Below are positions 44,910 through 55,408 of a stretch of DNA of 64,000 nucleotides, piece after piece (the first letter of the stretch is position 1; every line of letters starts with the position of its first letter). The notes beneath the pieces were generated by a model. The model did not search any database, was not told where the DNA came from, and saw nothing but the letters and a program-made list of their open reading frames with translations. The DNA comes from Harmothoe impar (lineage: Eukaryota; Annelida; Polychaeta; Phyllodocida; Polynoidae). The DNA lies in assembly GCA_947462335.1 (NCBI GenBank), contig OX381709.1, positions 37,094,186 to 37,158,185 of the forward strand, given 5' to 3'. The position numbers and the translations under genes were made by a program.

Positions 44910-46821
44910 GACTAGCGACGAGAAGCTCGTGTCATCTCGGAGATACATCGCGACACAGAGTCTGTGATGGGTGCCATGCCATTGTGCTGTCCGCGTGTCG
45001 CGATGCTGGATATGTCTCCTATGTGGGCGCAATGCAACGTGGGAGATGTTATAGGAGGTTGTGCCTCATGCAGCCTTGTGATGTAGAACTACAGCTCCTA
45101 TAGACTCAGTGACATTGACAGGTTGTGACATTGTTGGAAATATGCTGCAACATGTTTTATCACAAAATATTTAAATGACAATACTGCCAAGTCGAATGCC
45201 TGATCACAGGAAATAGCAATGGCGGAATACAGTGGTTCAGGTTGTGATGACGCTCAGAGGGAATATATTTACTCCATATTTAAGATATCAGTTGACATGA
45301 ATTCTCCCATCTGGTCTTCTCACTGCCCCCTCATTGGTATAGCCGTAGCCTCTGGGGCAAAGTATACCTTACTCAGTTCTATTGAGTTCATTATTTCATT
45401 GTCAATTAATTATATTCGTTACTAACTGCTTATCACAAATAATTATCATTATTGCAAAAAGAACATACTGTATAAAGTTAGGGCCATTCACAGTGGATCA
45501 TAAAATAAGGCATTCAGGTAACCTCTAAATTATGATATGTGCACGAATTGATAGTTCAATATGATGAAGATGTCTGTGCGGGTTACTGTTGGTTTTAGGT
45601 TAACAAAAATGAAATCAATTATTGCACCCGTCAGTTTATGCAGAGATGAAGGCTCTGGTGAGGCCTCATAAAGGACACGCTCAGATTGACCGGAGGTGGA
45701 CGCTCTGCACAACCCACGGGTTAGAAAGGTGCTGCATTTCATAGATCTTAGATGGGCCATGAGAGGTGATTTCGCAACCAGTCATTTGATGAGAATCCCT
45801 ATTTAAAGTGAGTTGATGTCTTATGCGAATGACTGAAGAATGTCTTGGAAATCGATTGTGTGGCTGGAATACAAGTATTGATGGACTATTATTCCAAATG
45901 AGAGAATATATGAGCATGTTGTGTATAGTTCATGAGCTATTAGAATTTAAAGGAGAGGAGCAAGATAATACTCGTGTGACGTCTGTATCCTCTCGTGTAT
46001 CTGACGTAGAGACCTCTGGTGACGATTTGTGATATGTCTATATATGGAGACTGGGGAGAAAGGACCTGCTCCAAGTGATTCTACAAAAGCAGGGGTAGAG
46101 TCCATCTCTTCATACTTTGTTAAGTATAATCTCCACAACCTCTTTTCTACAGTGTTTGTTCAGTATGTACAGTGTTCAATAGATAGGAGGTTACAAGGTT
46201 TGTTACGTAGCTGAGGACACAGACATCAAAGTAAAAGATGTTCTTGTAGGTCGCAGCCAGAGAAGGAATCAAAATATGTGTTGATAAAACTCTATTTGTG
46301 CCAAGGGTGGGTACAAGTATTGTAAACGTTGGTCTTTCCTTTGTTAAATATAATTAAATTCCCTCCAATTATTACTGCACCTCATTGTTACTCAATCATA
46401 TTTTTCTCAAATCTTTTACTAAAATATACATTTGTTAGTTGCACGGTACTCGTCAATTTACAACTCCCAAATTGGTATTTACTAAATGAATTTAGGTTCT
46501 CGTATATCTTAGTGAGTTACATATGTTGAAGGATGGACTTCTGTTTATCCTGATAGTGTAAAAGTACATTTGTATTTTTATGTCAATCAGTTCTATCCTA
46601 TCACTGTGATGAAAGATTAAAACCAAAATGAGTATTTTTAAAACTACTCCTATGAATTTCAGGAAGTGGATAGTTCTCTCATTTTCTAACCTATTCAAGA
46701 AGGCATGATGCCTCATGGTTTCTTGTCCATTCATCTTCATGATACTTCAACACTGTGCTCTTGAGTAATGTGTTAATGCATCATGACAATGCTTCAGGAG
46801 TATATCAACCCAGTGTGATTG

Positions 46822-46932
46822 GCATGATGCATGAACGCAGCTCCGGCGAATTACTCATTGGTTCTACGTTCATTCAGCATGCTGACTAAAGGACGTAGTG
46901 CATTGAAGCAAAGTGCATAATACCAGTGTCAC
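46822..46932 (+). repeat. Copy 4 of hairpin repeat
   Basis: GCATGATGCATGAACGCAGC then CCGGCGAATTACTCATTGG and TTCATTCAGCATG; it aligns in order with the minus strand of the copy at 3191-3274. Partial inverted words (GCATCATGAC) lie just upstream near 46776. Confidence 0.65.
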
Positions 46933-47583
46933 TCATCTAGGAAATATAATTATCAGTGGTATTATGCATGATCAATGAGATTATTTATTTATGCACTCCT
47001 GTCAATATATGTACATGTTCATTATGCAATTGAAAATATGCCCACGTGTTTAGATATATCATAGATTGGAGAAATTCTATGGATATATGAACAATTGTGT
47101 ATTCCTGAGTGGCTTGATATCAGTCATGAATAACATGTTGAAGCTGAAAAAAGCCGAAGTAAACCAATATTCTTCTTTGCTCACCCCCACCTCGGTATTA
47201 TTTACTTTAACATTGTGCGGCATTTTATATTATTTCTCCTAACCTTGAAAGCACACTCCTGCTGATCTGAGTGTGTTTGAGTCATTTATGAAAGAGAGTA
47301 TATTTAAGTTATGCAAGTTACTCATGATACATGTATCACATTTGCATAATTGCTGGTAGATTTATGTCGGAAAAGTTTACTCTTTCATCATTACGCCGCA
47401 AGTCACTCCAATACAATGTACAAATGAATTTATTACAAATATGATATTTTTGCATGATTTATAGTTATTATTCTCTCGTTGGTGTCAGTTTGGATGCCAT
47501 GTTTAGATGCGGATGATGGGAGCAAGGCTGGGCTTTTTGCATATGTACATATAACGTATCAAGGTTGACCTTGGTGGCCTATG

Positions 47584-47589
47584 AATAAA
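47584..47589 (+). terminator. Polyadenylation signal AATAAA, FERM gene
   Basis: Canonical hexamer on the plus strand about 2.7 kb after the stop codon. Assignment to the upstream gene is inference from order and strand. Confidence 0.5.
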
Positions 47590-47845
47590 ACTAACATTAA
47601 ACCTACTGAGTTGTTTTTATAATGACTACAGCATTGGTATTTAACGTTTCCATCATTAATAGCTTCAAGGATCACCGGGGAAAGAGTAGCACAGATACAT
47701 ATCTTTTTGTTTACTCAGTTTTTGCCCCCCTAGTTTAAAACAGCCCTTTTTATTAGTGCAGCTTTTACCCCCTTAAATGCAACAATTTGGCTATTGGTTA
47801 CGAAAACAAAAACAACCAATCTTTGAACTTAGAGAACTGTATATA

Positions 47846-47851
47846 TTTATT
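47846..47851 (-). terminator. Polyadenylation signal AATAAA (minus), zinc-finger gene
   Basis: TTTATT on the plus strand is AATAAA on the minus strand, about 1 kb beyond the zinc-finger stop codon. With the plus-strand signal at 47584 it implies tail-to-tail genes whose 3' ends are only about 250 bp apart. Confidence 0.5.
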
Positions 47852-48855
47852 TGAACAATCCTGGACAATAATATACATATATTACAAATACAAACCGTTT
47901 TAACATCGGGAATTATGTAACATTATTTGCGCTGTCATGAAGAACTCCTGTCTATGGATACGTCTATCAACTTCAACATTTGTAATACATAAATATATGA
48001 TAATACGTGTAACCCCGGCCGAGATGCCAATAGTGGATAACATTTCTAATGTCTTTGACCTCCGCACTAAGGTAATGAGTGCATACACAATAGGTGTAAC
48101 GGGTTCTGGTTATGACAGCAAGTATCGAACCTAGTACTTATGTAAATGGAACTTTGAACCAGAAACTACAAAACGTCATAAAACTTGGGAATAGAGAGCT
48201 TGCCTGTCACGACTACCATTTTCCAAAATTATTTAAAACCCAGAAGAAAATGCAGTACAGCTAGATCCATATTATATAGGTTGAGCACCAGAAGATTTCT
48301 TTAATTACACTAAAGCTGTGTTCTTCTAACCAACAACACAGCACTGACACTGACAGTGTTGGGGGAAACGATAATGTGCTCATGAACTGTGTAAAGATGT
48401 AAGTGGACTTTAAGGTACATATATATATACAACCACACTAGTGCCATTTTACACTTCCAACAGTAACGCCTTCTGTCCCATGTACACGTTTACCTCTGGA
48501 CTATGTACAATATTTGTTACGCTATGGTGGTCTTCAATTTCATGGATATGTATATGACGATTTGCAAATTAATGTTTGCATAATTGAATTCGGAATTTGC
48601 ATGTCCTCCTCAAATTTATCACTCGGAATAATAAAATTATACATCAATTAATCAAATACTGAATACCAGTAGACAGTATAAGAGCTCGCTCATAATGGGG
48701 TTTATCTTTCCCAACTGTATCCAACACCCCAAACTCCCGTTCCCTCAAAGCTTTTTAATATCCAAAGAAGTTAATTTTGCAACAATTGTAAGGTCTAGAA
48801 ACGAAAATTGTTCTTGGCCAGTAAGTATAACAACACAAATGTATACACAGGCTAC

Positions 48856-51800
48856 TCAGTCTGCTAGAAAAGCTAGTGGAGCTAGTCTTTTTGATCGGAT
48901 AAATGCCATTCCATGACTACGCATGTGATTTTTCAGTGCGGTTTGATCCTGGCATACGCGATAGCAGACAGTGCATTCAAGTGGGTTTTTATCTGTAGGG
49001 GTGGTTTCCGCAACTACTGGAGTTTTCTTGGTGGGAGTTTTAACCTTCTCTGCTTCCTTTAGATGGACCCCACTTTTCTCCACATACTCATTGAATTTCT
49101 TGACCTTGTGTACAAGTCTGAGGTGGTTTTTGAGTGACGGTAGGACCGAGAAGCACATGCCACAGTCTGGGCACTGGAAAGAGTCAGCACCACCTCTCTT
49201 GTGTTTCGCTATGTGGTCCTGGAACTCTTGTCTGTCTTTACACTCAAAATCACACTTGATACAAGAAAATGCATCCTCTCCCTCAATCCTGGGTCTTTTG
49301 GGGGGTTTCATATTTTTAGATGCATCGTCTTTAAGCTTCTCAGCTTCTGACATTTCTGCCTTCCTGTCCATTTCGTCCAACCTGTCACCATCGATAGCCT
49401 TCGAGGCTATTTTGTGGTAGTTCATGAAGTGACGGACAAGGTGTGCTCGCTTTGAATAACCTTTGCGCTGACCATTCTCAACACATATCCAGCAGAGATA
49501 AGGATACTCGCGTATCTGGCCCTCGTGGGTACACTTCATGTGCTCGTCTAGTGTGCCCATGGTGTGGAAGGTGACCCCACAGAGGAGGCAGGGGAAGCGT
49601 GCTTCGATGCCGTGTGCGGCTGCCTGGTGCTGCTGCAGGTCCTGGAATGTGGGCGTGCGGTAGTCGCAGTCATCGCACTCGAAGCGCAGCATGTAGTTGG
49701 ACCTGACCTGACACTGAGGTGTCGTCTCGTCCAGAAGGTCCTCGTCATGCTTCATCTTCTTGGGCTCCTCCTCTGGAGATTTGTCTCCGCGGACACCGGT
49801 ACGCTTGCGCTTCATCATTCCATGGTCCTGCTTTTTGTGTCGTACAAGATCTTTACGGTTACTGAACTTTTGGTGACATATGTGGCATCGCACTTTCTTG
49901 CCTTCATCCACCTCTCCTTCTCCGTTCTCACCCTGCTTGGGCTCAGACTCATTGTACATACTAGATTGACGCTGCAGATTACCATGGTACGCACTCTCCC
50001 CATCCTCTCCCTCCTTCATCTGATGTTCTGCTGTGGCACCATTGCCGCCTTCTAGTGGCACAATATCCCCTTCTGACCTGGCTGGTGGTTTGCCTCCTGG
50101 AGAGGTTTCACCATCGCTTCCCTTTTCATCGATTGACTTTGTGAAGGGGTCTATGAGCATGTTTGCAGGGAAGCTGTTGTGTACTTTCCTCTGGTGACCG
50201 ACCAGGTGCTTGATGGTCGGGCCTGCGTCCACGCCACACAAGTCGCACATGTTACCCAGGGCAGTCACCATGTGCTTCTCCTTCAGGTGGTACCGCATCA
50301 TGGCGTAGTTGTAACATAACTTCTTGCACAGCTGGCATACAAACGACACTCGCTGGTTGGCATAGATATTATTGATGTGCTGTTCGAGGTGATCGAGCTT
50401 CATTCGCTGGTCGTGAAAGACGCTATCACAAAGGGGACATTTGTAGATGGAGGTAAAGTTGGCACTGTCTGTCTTCTCACCCGGATGTTTGTTGGAATTA
50501 TGCTCCCCAAAGCTCGCGATTGATTTGAATGCCATTGGACAGAGGTTACATTTCAGGTAGGACTCGCTATGTACCTTACGCACATGGTTCCTGAGCTCAT
50601 CAATCTTAGAGAACCACGACTGACAGCGGGGACATGGGAAAACGATCACCGCTGAATGCATGACCCGTTTACAGTTGTAAGTGTGTTTGCGGAAGATGGC
50701 CAGTTCACCGCGGAAACACTCTCCACAGTCGCTGCACACGTAGGGCCGCTGCTGCTGGTGGGTCCTCATGTGGGCGCGCACACAGCACTCAGTGGCAAGG
50801 CGCACGTTACAGCACGGAGGCCGCAGCGGATGTGGCTTGTCTGCATCATTGTAATGTCTCTGCAGTTTCATATAGGAGGAGAAGGTGAGGCTACATTCAG
50901 TGCAGTAGATGTTGCCTCCATCTGTACTCTGCATCGGTGGGGGGAGTGAGGAGGCCTTGGCCGCTGGTGACGCCCCCTGCGGGATTTGCTGGATGTCCGC
51001 ATCCGGTCGGGTTTCAGCTGGTGCTAAAGGCTTCGTTTCAGGTTTTGTAAGTGCAAGCTTCGTTTGGGCTAGAGGTCCCATTGGGCTTACTGCTGGGCCC
51101 ATTTGAGTCAAGTCCACGGTAATGGTCCTGGGTTTGATAGGAAGACCAGGGGTAGCAATGGTTGGCACTACATTGGCTATGGTGAGAGGTGGAGGCTGTG
51201 AGAACTGAGACTGGCATACGGTCGCCTTGATCGGCGTCATAAGTGGGGGTGCCACAGGTACCTCTTGGTGGTCCCCAAGACTGACGCTACTCACACTAGA
51301 TATAGTCAGTCCCAGTGTACTACTATCTGTACCCTCTGGAGGCTCAGTTACTTTGTCAGCATCTTTTTCAGGGACCGAGTTTGTGTCAAGTGTGAGGGGG
51401 CTAAGTTCCTTTGGTGCACAGACATCTACAGGACTGTCCAAACTTGCAATGTCTATGTCCTCCACACTGGCAGACGGGTCTCGCTGCTGGCCCTTACTCT
51501 TTGACGCTGAATACTGCGTTGGTGTGACAGTAATCCTGTCCAGGAGGTTTTTGTGAATGAGCTTCAGTTCTTGCACGTGTTTTAGCATATGGCACCTGAA
51601 GAGACATTTGTTGGGGAAGGTGAAGGTGTGTTTACATGGGTCACAGTTGTAGGTGATGCACATACTCTGCCGTTTTCTGTGGTACTCCAGACTAGACTTG
51701 TTAACAAACACGTCCCTGCAGCCATGACAGGAGTAGAATTCAAATGAAATGTGGCCTAAGCCCGAGGTCAGGGACGGGTGATACTCCTTGATCAAATTAG

Positions 51801-53685
51801 TCTTACTTAATAAGCGTCTCTTTAAGCGTTCTTCTGTCGATGTCAAGTTCTGGAGAAGAGAATCTGTATCTCCTGCACCACTTTCTTTTGACGCCGCCTT
51901 GCCTGATTTACTTCCGGATTGTCCCTTCGCACCTCCAGACTTTCCGCTGCCACCTTGTGATTTGGATTTGCCATTTCCTTGAGACTTTGAACTTTGCTTC
52001 GCCTGCTTGCTTGTGGAAGCAGTGCCTAAGATCTGTGATACACTCTTCAATTCTGGAGTCAATGGTAAGGTTGTGGTATTATTTTTATTGCCCATTGGGT
52101 TTCCCACAGAGCTCAGGGTACCCATATTGCCAGAAGTGGTCACGCTGTACATGGGTGGCGCAGTGCTTGTCACACTGTGCACATTACTCTGTGTCATAGA
52201 ACTAGCGCTACTTGATTGAGACGGCAGAATTAAGACCTTGACCGGGTTGCCTCCAGGCCCCCCAGTGCTAACCAATGTCCCCGGTGGTCCCGCCTGGAGC
52301 AACTGTGAGAAGTTGTGGGGGAGCGCATTAGTCGTGGTGACCCCGCTGGCACGATCCATCAAGACACTTATCATTCGCTGCTGGTTACTCTGCATAGCAC
52401 CTTGATTTGGACCCGACAGCCGCGCAAACTGCTGCAATGTCTGGGACCCGAGCCGTATATACGCGGGACGGCTGCGTGGTCCCGCATGGCGCACAAGGAC
52501 TTGTGGGATAATAGGCCCAGGTCCAGTCTTCCTTGGCGGGGATTTCAAAATTGTCCGAGATCCAAATTGATACTGCTGTTGGAAGGCCTGATATGCAATG
52601 TTCATGTTGCCGGTGCTTTGAACAGGCACCATCCCCGCCTGCTGCATGGTGGCAGTGGACAGTGTAGTACCACCAGACAGACTCGCCTGTGTACCCATGT
52701 TGGAGTTTGCTGGGAACGTGACCACCACTGGGGCATTGGACTTTGTAGCTGACTTAGTTACATGCACACCTCCCGATGTTGGCACATCGGGTTCGAGTTT
52801 TATAATACCTGGTTGAAATTCGATGTACTCGAGGTTGTCTGGGCCGTCACCACTTCCGTCTGGATCTATGACGATAAGATGTTTCTTGGGTTGTTCTTCT
52901 GAAGTCTTAGGGGCGGGTGAAGGTGCGGTTGCAGCGTCTTCACCAGAACAACCATTAGTATAGGGTGATGGTAGGTTATCTTCAGACACGGCTGCACTTG
53001 GAGTTGTATCATTGGTCTCTGAAGGGACCTCTGCAGTCTTTGTATTGTTAGCCACATTACCCTGGACTGCAGAAATGACCAGGTTAAACCCATCATCCCC
53101 CTGTCCATTCTCTTCCTGCTCATCTCCTGTTTGTTCATTACTACTGCTGGTTTTACCCGCACTGTTCACAGATTGTTCATCACTCTCTACCCCATTATGC
53201 TGTGCAGGAGCTGTGGGTACATTTGATCCTGCCTCAGTGTGCTGTGCAGCTGTTGAACGCTCAGTCCCTTTCTTAGAGTCAACTACAGCACCCTTTTCTG
53301 CATCATCATCTGACACAGCGCCGGTTTCCAGGTCGTTGGTCGTAGCTGACGTATCGATTATCAATCTGTCGCTATCCTCTTCAGACAGATTGTGATCTTC
53401 ATGTCTGCTGTGACCAGACCTGGATTCCTGTACATGTTCAGTTTTATCGTCGTCAAAAGCACTGAGGGATGTGATGCTCTGTATGACGGGTAGACACGTG
53501 TCTTCAGTCTCACCATCCCGGTCGTTGTCTGGCTGCAGGATCCAGTCGCCCGAGTCACTCGGCTGCTTGGAGAGCGGGGTGAGCGTTGTGTCACTGGCCG
53601 GTTGTGAGTCAGAGTCGCTGCAGTCCAGCACCTCCCAACTCATCTCCTCATGCTGCGGGGAAGACGATTTAGATCTGCTGGAATC
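48856..53685 (-). CDS. Zinc-finger gene, main exon
   Basis: Acceptor CCGCTTCAG preceded by a pyrimidine tract; the stop codon is at the low-coordinate end. It includes 14 in-frame codons (DSSRSKSSSPQHEE) upstream of the first Met at 53643. A second possible acceptor (CCCCGCAG) lies just before the HEEMSW codons. All zinc fingers are in this exon. Confidence 0.93.
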   Translation of the reverse strand, partial: DSSRSKSSSPQHEEMSWEVLDCSDSDSQPASDTTLTPLSKQPSDSGDWILQPDNDRDGETEDTCLPVIQSITSLSAFDDDKTEHVQESRSGHSRHEDHNLSEEDSDRLIIDTSATTNDLETGAVSDDDAEKGAVVDSKKGTERSTAAQHTEAGSNVPTAPAQHNGVESDEQSVNSAGKTSSSNEQTGDEQEENGQGDDGFNLVISAVQGNVANNTKTAEVPSETNDTTPSAAVSEDNLPSPYTNGCSGEDAATAPSPAPKTSEEQPKKHLIVIDPDGSGDGPDNLEYIEFQPGIIKLEPDVPTSGGVHVTKSATKSNAPVVVTFPANSNMGTQASLSGGTTLSTATMQQAGMVPVQSTGNMNIAYQAFQQQYQFGSRTILKSPPRKTGPGPIIPQVLVRHAGPRSRPAYIRLGSQTLQQFARLSGPNQGAMQSNQQRMISVLMDRASGVTTTNALPHNFSQLLQAGPPGTLVSTGGPGGNPVKVLILPSQSSSASSMTQSNVHSVTSTAPPMYSVTTSGNMGTLSSVGNPMGNKNNTTTLPLTPELKSVSQILGTASTSKQAKQSSKSQGNGKSKSQGGSGKSGGAKGQSGSKSGKAASKESGAGDTDSLLQNLTSTEERLKRRLLSKTNLIKEYHPSLTSGLGHISFEFYSCHGCRDVFVNKSSLEYHRKRQSMCITYNCDPCKHTFTFPNKCLFRCHMLKHVQELKLIHKNLLDRITVTPTQYSASKSKGQQRDPSASVEDIDIASLDSPVDVCAPKELSPLTLDTNSVPEKDADKVTEPPEGTDSSTLGLTISSVSSVSLGDHQEVPVAPPLMTPIKATVCQSQFSQPPPLTIANVVPTIATPGLPIKPRTITVDLTQMGPAVSPMGPLAQTKLALTKPETKPLAPAETRPDADIQQIPQGASPAAKASSLPPPMQSTDGGNIYCTECSLTFSSYMKLQRHYNDADKPHPLRPPCCNVRLATECCVRAHMRTHQQQRPYVCSDCGECFRGELAIFRKHTYNCKRVMHSAVIVFPCPRCQSWFSKIDELRNHVRKVHSESYLKCNLCPMAFKSIASFGEHNSNKHPGEKTDSANFTSIYKCPLCDSVFHDQRMKLDHLEQHINNIYANQRVSFVCQLCKKLCYNYAMMRYHLKEKHMVTALGNMCDLCGVDAGPTIKHLVGHQRKVHNSFPANMLIDPFTKSIDEKGSDGETSPGGKPPARSEGDIVPLEGGNGATAEHQMKEGEDGESAYHGNLQRQSSMYNESEPKQGENGEGEVDEGKKVRCHICHQKFSNRKDLVRHKKQDHGMMKRKRTGVRGDKSPEEEPKKMKHDEDLLDETTPQCQVRSNYMLRFECDDCDYRTPTFQDLQQHQAAAHGIEARFPCLLCGVTFHTMGTLDEHMKCTHEGQIREYPYLCWICVENGQRKGYSKRAHLVRHFMNYHKIASKAIDGDRLDEMDRKAEMSEAEKLKDDASKNMKPPKRPRIEGEDAFSCIKCDFECKDRQEFQDHIAKHKRGGADSFQCPDCGMCFSVLPSLKNHLRLVHKVKKFNEYVEKSGVHLKEAEKVKTPTKKTPVVAETTPTDKNPLECTVCYRVCQDQTALKNHMRSHGMAFIRSKRLAPLAFLAD

Positions 53686-54280
53686 CTGAAGCGGAAATTC
53701 AAAATTGGTCAGGAGGAATAGTAATTGTGATTAGGTGACACATTCTTCATCTGGATCGTCATTCTATACTTGTGTTATATGTACTATGACATAGCAAACT
53801 ACATGTACCGTAAAACCTCGTGTATAAGCCTAATTCGCGTATAAGCCGCACCCCGATCGTATAAGCCGCAGAGGCCCTCTGAATCACCCCTAGGAAAAAC
53901 TCGCATATAAGCCGCACCCTTAACTTTAGTCTACCTGAGCTGGTATAAGCCGCACCCCGACTTTGGAGCGGATCCTATAAGCCGCACTGGGGATCTGACT
54001 CTGACTACTAGCCGCGGCTTATACGCAAGGTTTTACGGTATGTACAATGTATACCCTATTTGTATACCGGTATTACCCATGGTTGGAAGTTTCCTTAGTT
54101 GTTCTAAACTTACATACTAGTATACAGATATAGATGCTACCATAGCTGTAAATGTATTAAAGACCGTTTTAAATATTTTAATATGTTTCTTTTCGCATTT
54201 CTCAAAGCAGATCTACTGAAACATATTTTTATGAAAGAGCTTACGTCAGCTTCAAGACTGTCTAGGTCCAAATCGTCCAT
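48856..54280 (-). CDS. ZNF532/ZNF592/ZNF687-family C2H2 zinc-finger protein
   Basis: Large nuclear C2H2 protein. The main exon (48856-53685) is open for 1609 codons; a 12-codon exon upstream (54245-54280, MDDLDLDSLEAD) joins in phase 0 across a 559-bp GTAAGC...CTTCAG intron, giving 1621 residues. Numbered from the internal Met at 53643, residues 1-600 are acidic, then Ser/Thr/Gln-rich, then Gly/Ser/Lys-rich. About 17 fingers follow: two at 637-689, eight at 912-1155, four at 1251-1410 and three at 1459-1577. Several are degenerate. The C-terminus LKNHMRSHGMAFIRSKR is the family hallmark (vertebrate LNTHMRTHGMAFIKSKR), and CPMAFKS in the middle cluster also matches. Vertebrate members associate with ZMYND8 in chromatin-regulator complexes. 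An invertebrate single gene would be co-orthologous to all three, so no symbol is chosen. Confidence 0.93.
53808..54038. mobile_element. CCGTAAAACC MITE, copy 1
   Basis: Ends CCGTAAAACCTCGTGTATAA and TTATACGCAAGGTTTTACGG, TA on both sides (53806-53807, 54039-54040). The interior repeats the words TATAAGCCGCACCCC. It sits in the first intron of the zinc-finger gene. A second copy is at 62298-62519. Confidence 0.85.
54245..54280 (-). CDS. Zinc-finger gene, short 5' coding exon
   Basis: On the minus strand ATG opens MDDLDLDSLEAD and is followed directly by the donor GTAAGC. Vertebrate ZNF532-type proteins also begin with a short acidic Asp/Leu segment (DFDDLL). The phase matches the CTTCAG acceptor of the main exon. 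The true transcription start is not visible. Confidence 0.7.
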
Positions 54281-54453
54281 GTTCGAGGAATGTGCGTTGG
54301 GTGAAGTATGCCAATTTTACTGAAATGTGTTTAGAAACATATATTACTTCATAGAGCAAATAAGTTACTACATGTATTACAATATACCATTTCATGGAAT
54401 TATGGTCCACAGCACAATCTAAAGCATCACGTTATTGAAATTTATTTCTATAA

Positions 54454-54870
54454 GGCCACTTAAAATTGATTATCAGCTTTGCGGACACTTTTTGGAAAAA
54501 ATTGGTGAGGGAGGGAGACTTTCTTTTTAATTACTTTTTTTCAGACCGCGAGGGAGGTCACTTTCTTGCTATGGGCTTAATATTTGGCATAGATTTTGAA
54601 CTTATTCATAGATAATTAAGCCATGGGAATACGATAGGACTATTGAGAAGTATGCATTTTGTATTTTTGATGGGGTAAATTGCTCTTAAATTGTGTTTTT
54701 TTATTTTCTTTTTTCAATTTTTTTCAATTTAAAAAAGAAATTAAAAAAATTTAGGGGCGGCCTTTTTGACAGTTTTTTTTTTATTGAATAATCTAAAAAA
54801 AACGTTGCTGCGGCCCTTTTAGACAGGTGCGGGCGCTGTCCGCAAAGCTGATGATCAATTTTAAGTGGCC
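54454..54870. mobile_element. Harbinger-type MITE, long inverted ends
   Basis: Left GGCCACTTAAAATTGAT(T)ATCAGCTTTGCGGACA, right its inverted complement with one difference, ending AAGTGGCC. TAA is duplicated on both sides (54451-54453, 54871-54873). No coding capacity. Confidence 0.78.
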
Positions 54871-55405
54871 TAAATTTGCACTTGTTTTAATGGTTGGGAG
54901 AACCGAGTTTTAGGATGGCCGGTTTATTGCTAGCCTGTATTACATAGGTTGTACATTGATTCAAGGGCTTATTAAGTATAGTGTGATATATATTTATGGC
55001 ATAATAGTAAGCCAATTCGATTTTAGCCCGAGAGAATTAAGTGAATTCTGCACAGGTGGGGAACATGCAATGTGTCACGTAGGCCTAGTTACATTCACTA
55101 AACAATGTTTCAAAACTAAAAGTATCAGAGTCTCAGGGTCAACACACGCTTGCCAAGTAGGGCCTATGATTACCGTGCAACGAAACCCGGGTACCCAGGT
55201 GATAGGCCAAGAGGCATTAATATATTTGCCTTTTGACACTTTTTTTTTCAAAAAAAATAAAAATTTGCATTTTCGAAAATATGGTGTGGTAAATCCGTAG
55301 ACCAACTTTTTTATTTGGTGTGGCCTTACACCCTTTTTTTTTTATTCTCTCCGATGTGTACTCCAGAGAAAACAAATTATAGAAAAAATTAAAAGATATA
55401 TGGTA
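54871..55405. other. AT-rich stretch, no gene recognised
   Basis: A frame at 54956-55300 has no family match. The stretch may include decayed 5' sequence of the adjacent LINE. Confidence 0.4.
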
Positions 55406-55408
55406 TGA

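Larger units (their letters stand above)
44910..47610 (+). other. Probable 3' UTR of the FERM gene
   Basis: No further exon is recognisable. A canonical AATAAA at 47584-47589 is the likeliest polyadenylation signal, making a 3' UTR of about 2.7 kb; an earlier site cannot be excluded. One copy of the dispersed hairpin repeat lies inside it. Confidence 0.5.

Noticed and set aside
49564..53395. Several plus-strand frames of 60-160 codons under the zinc-finger exon
   Set aside because: Antisense shadows of the 1609-codon minus-strand frame.
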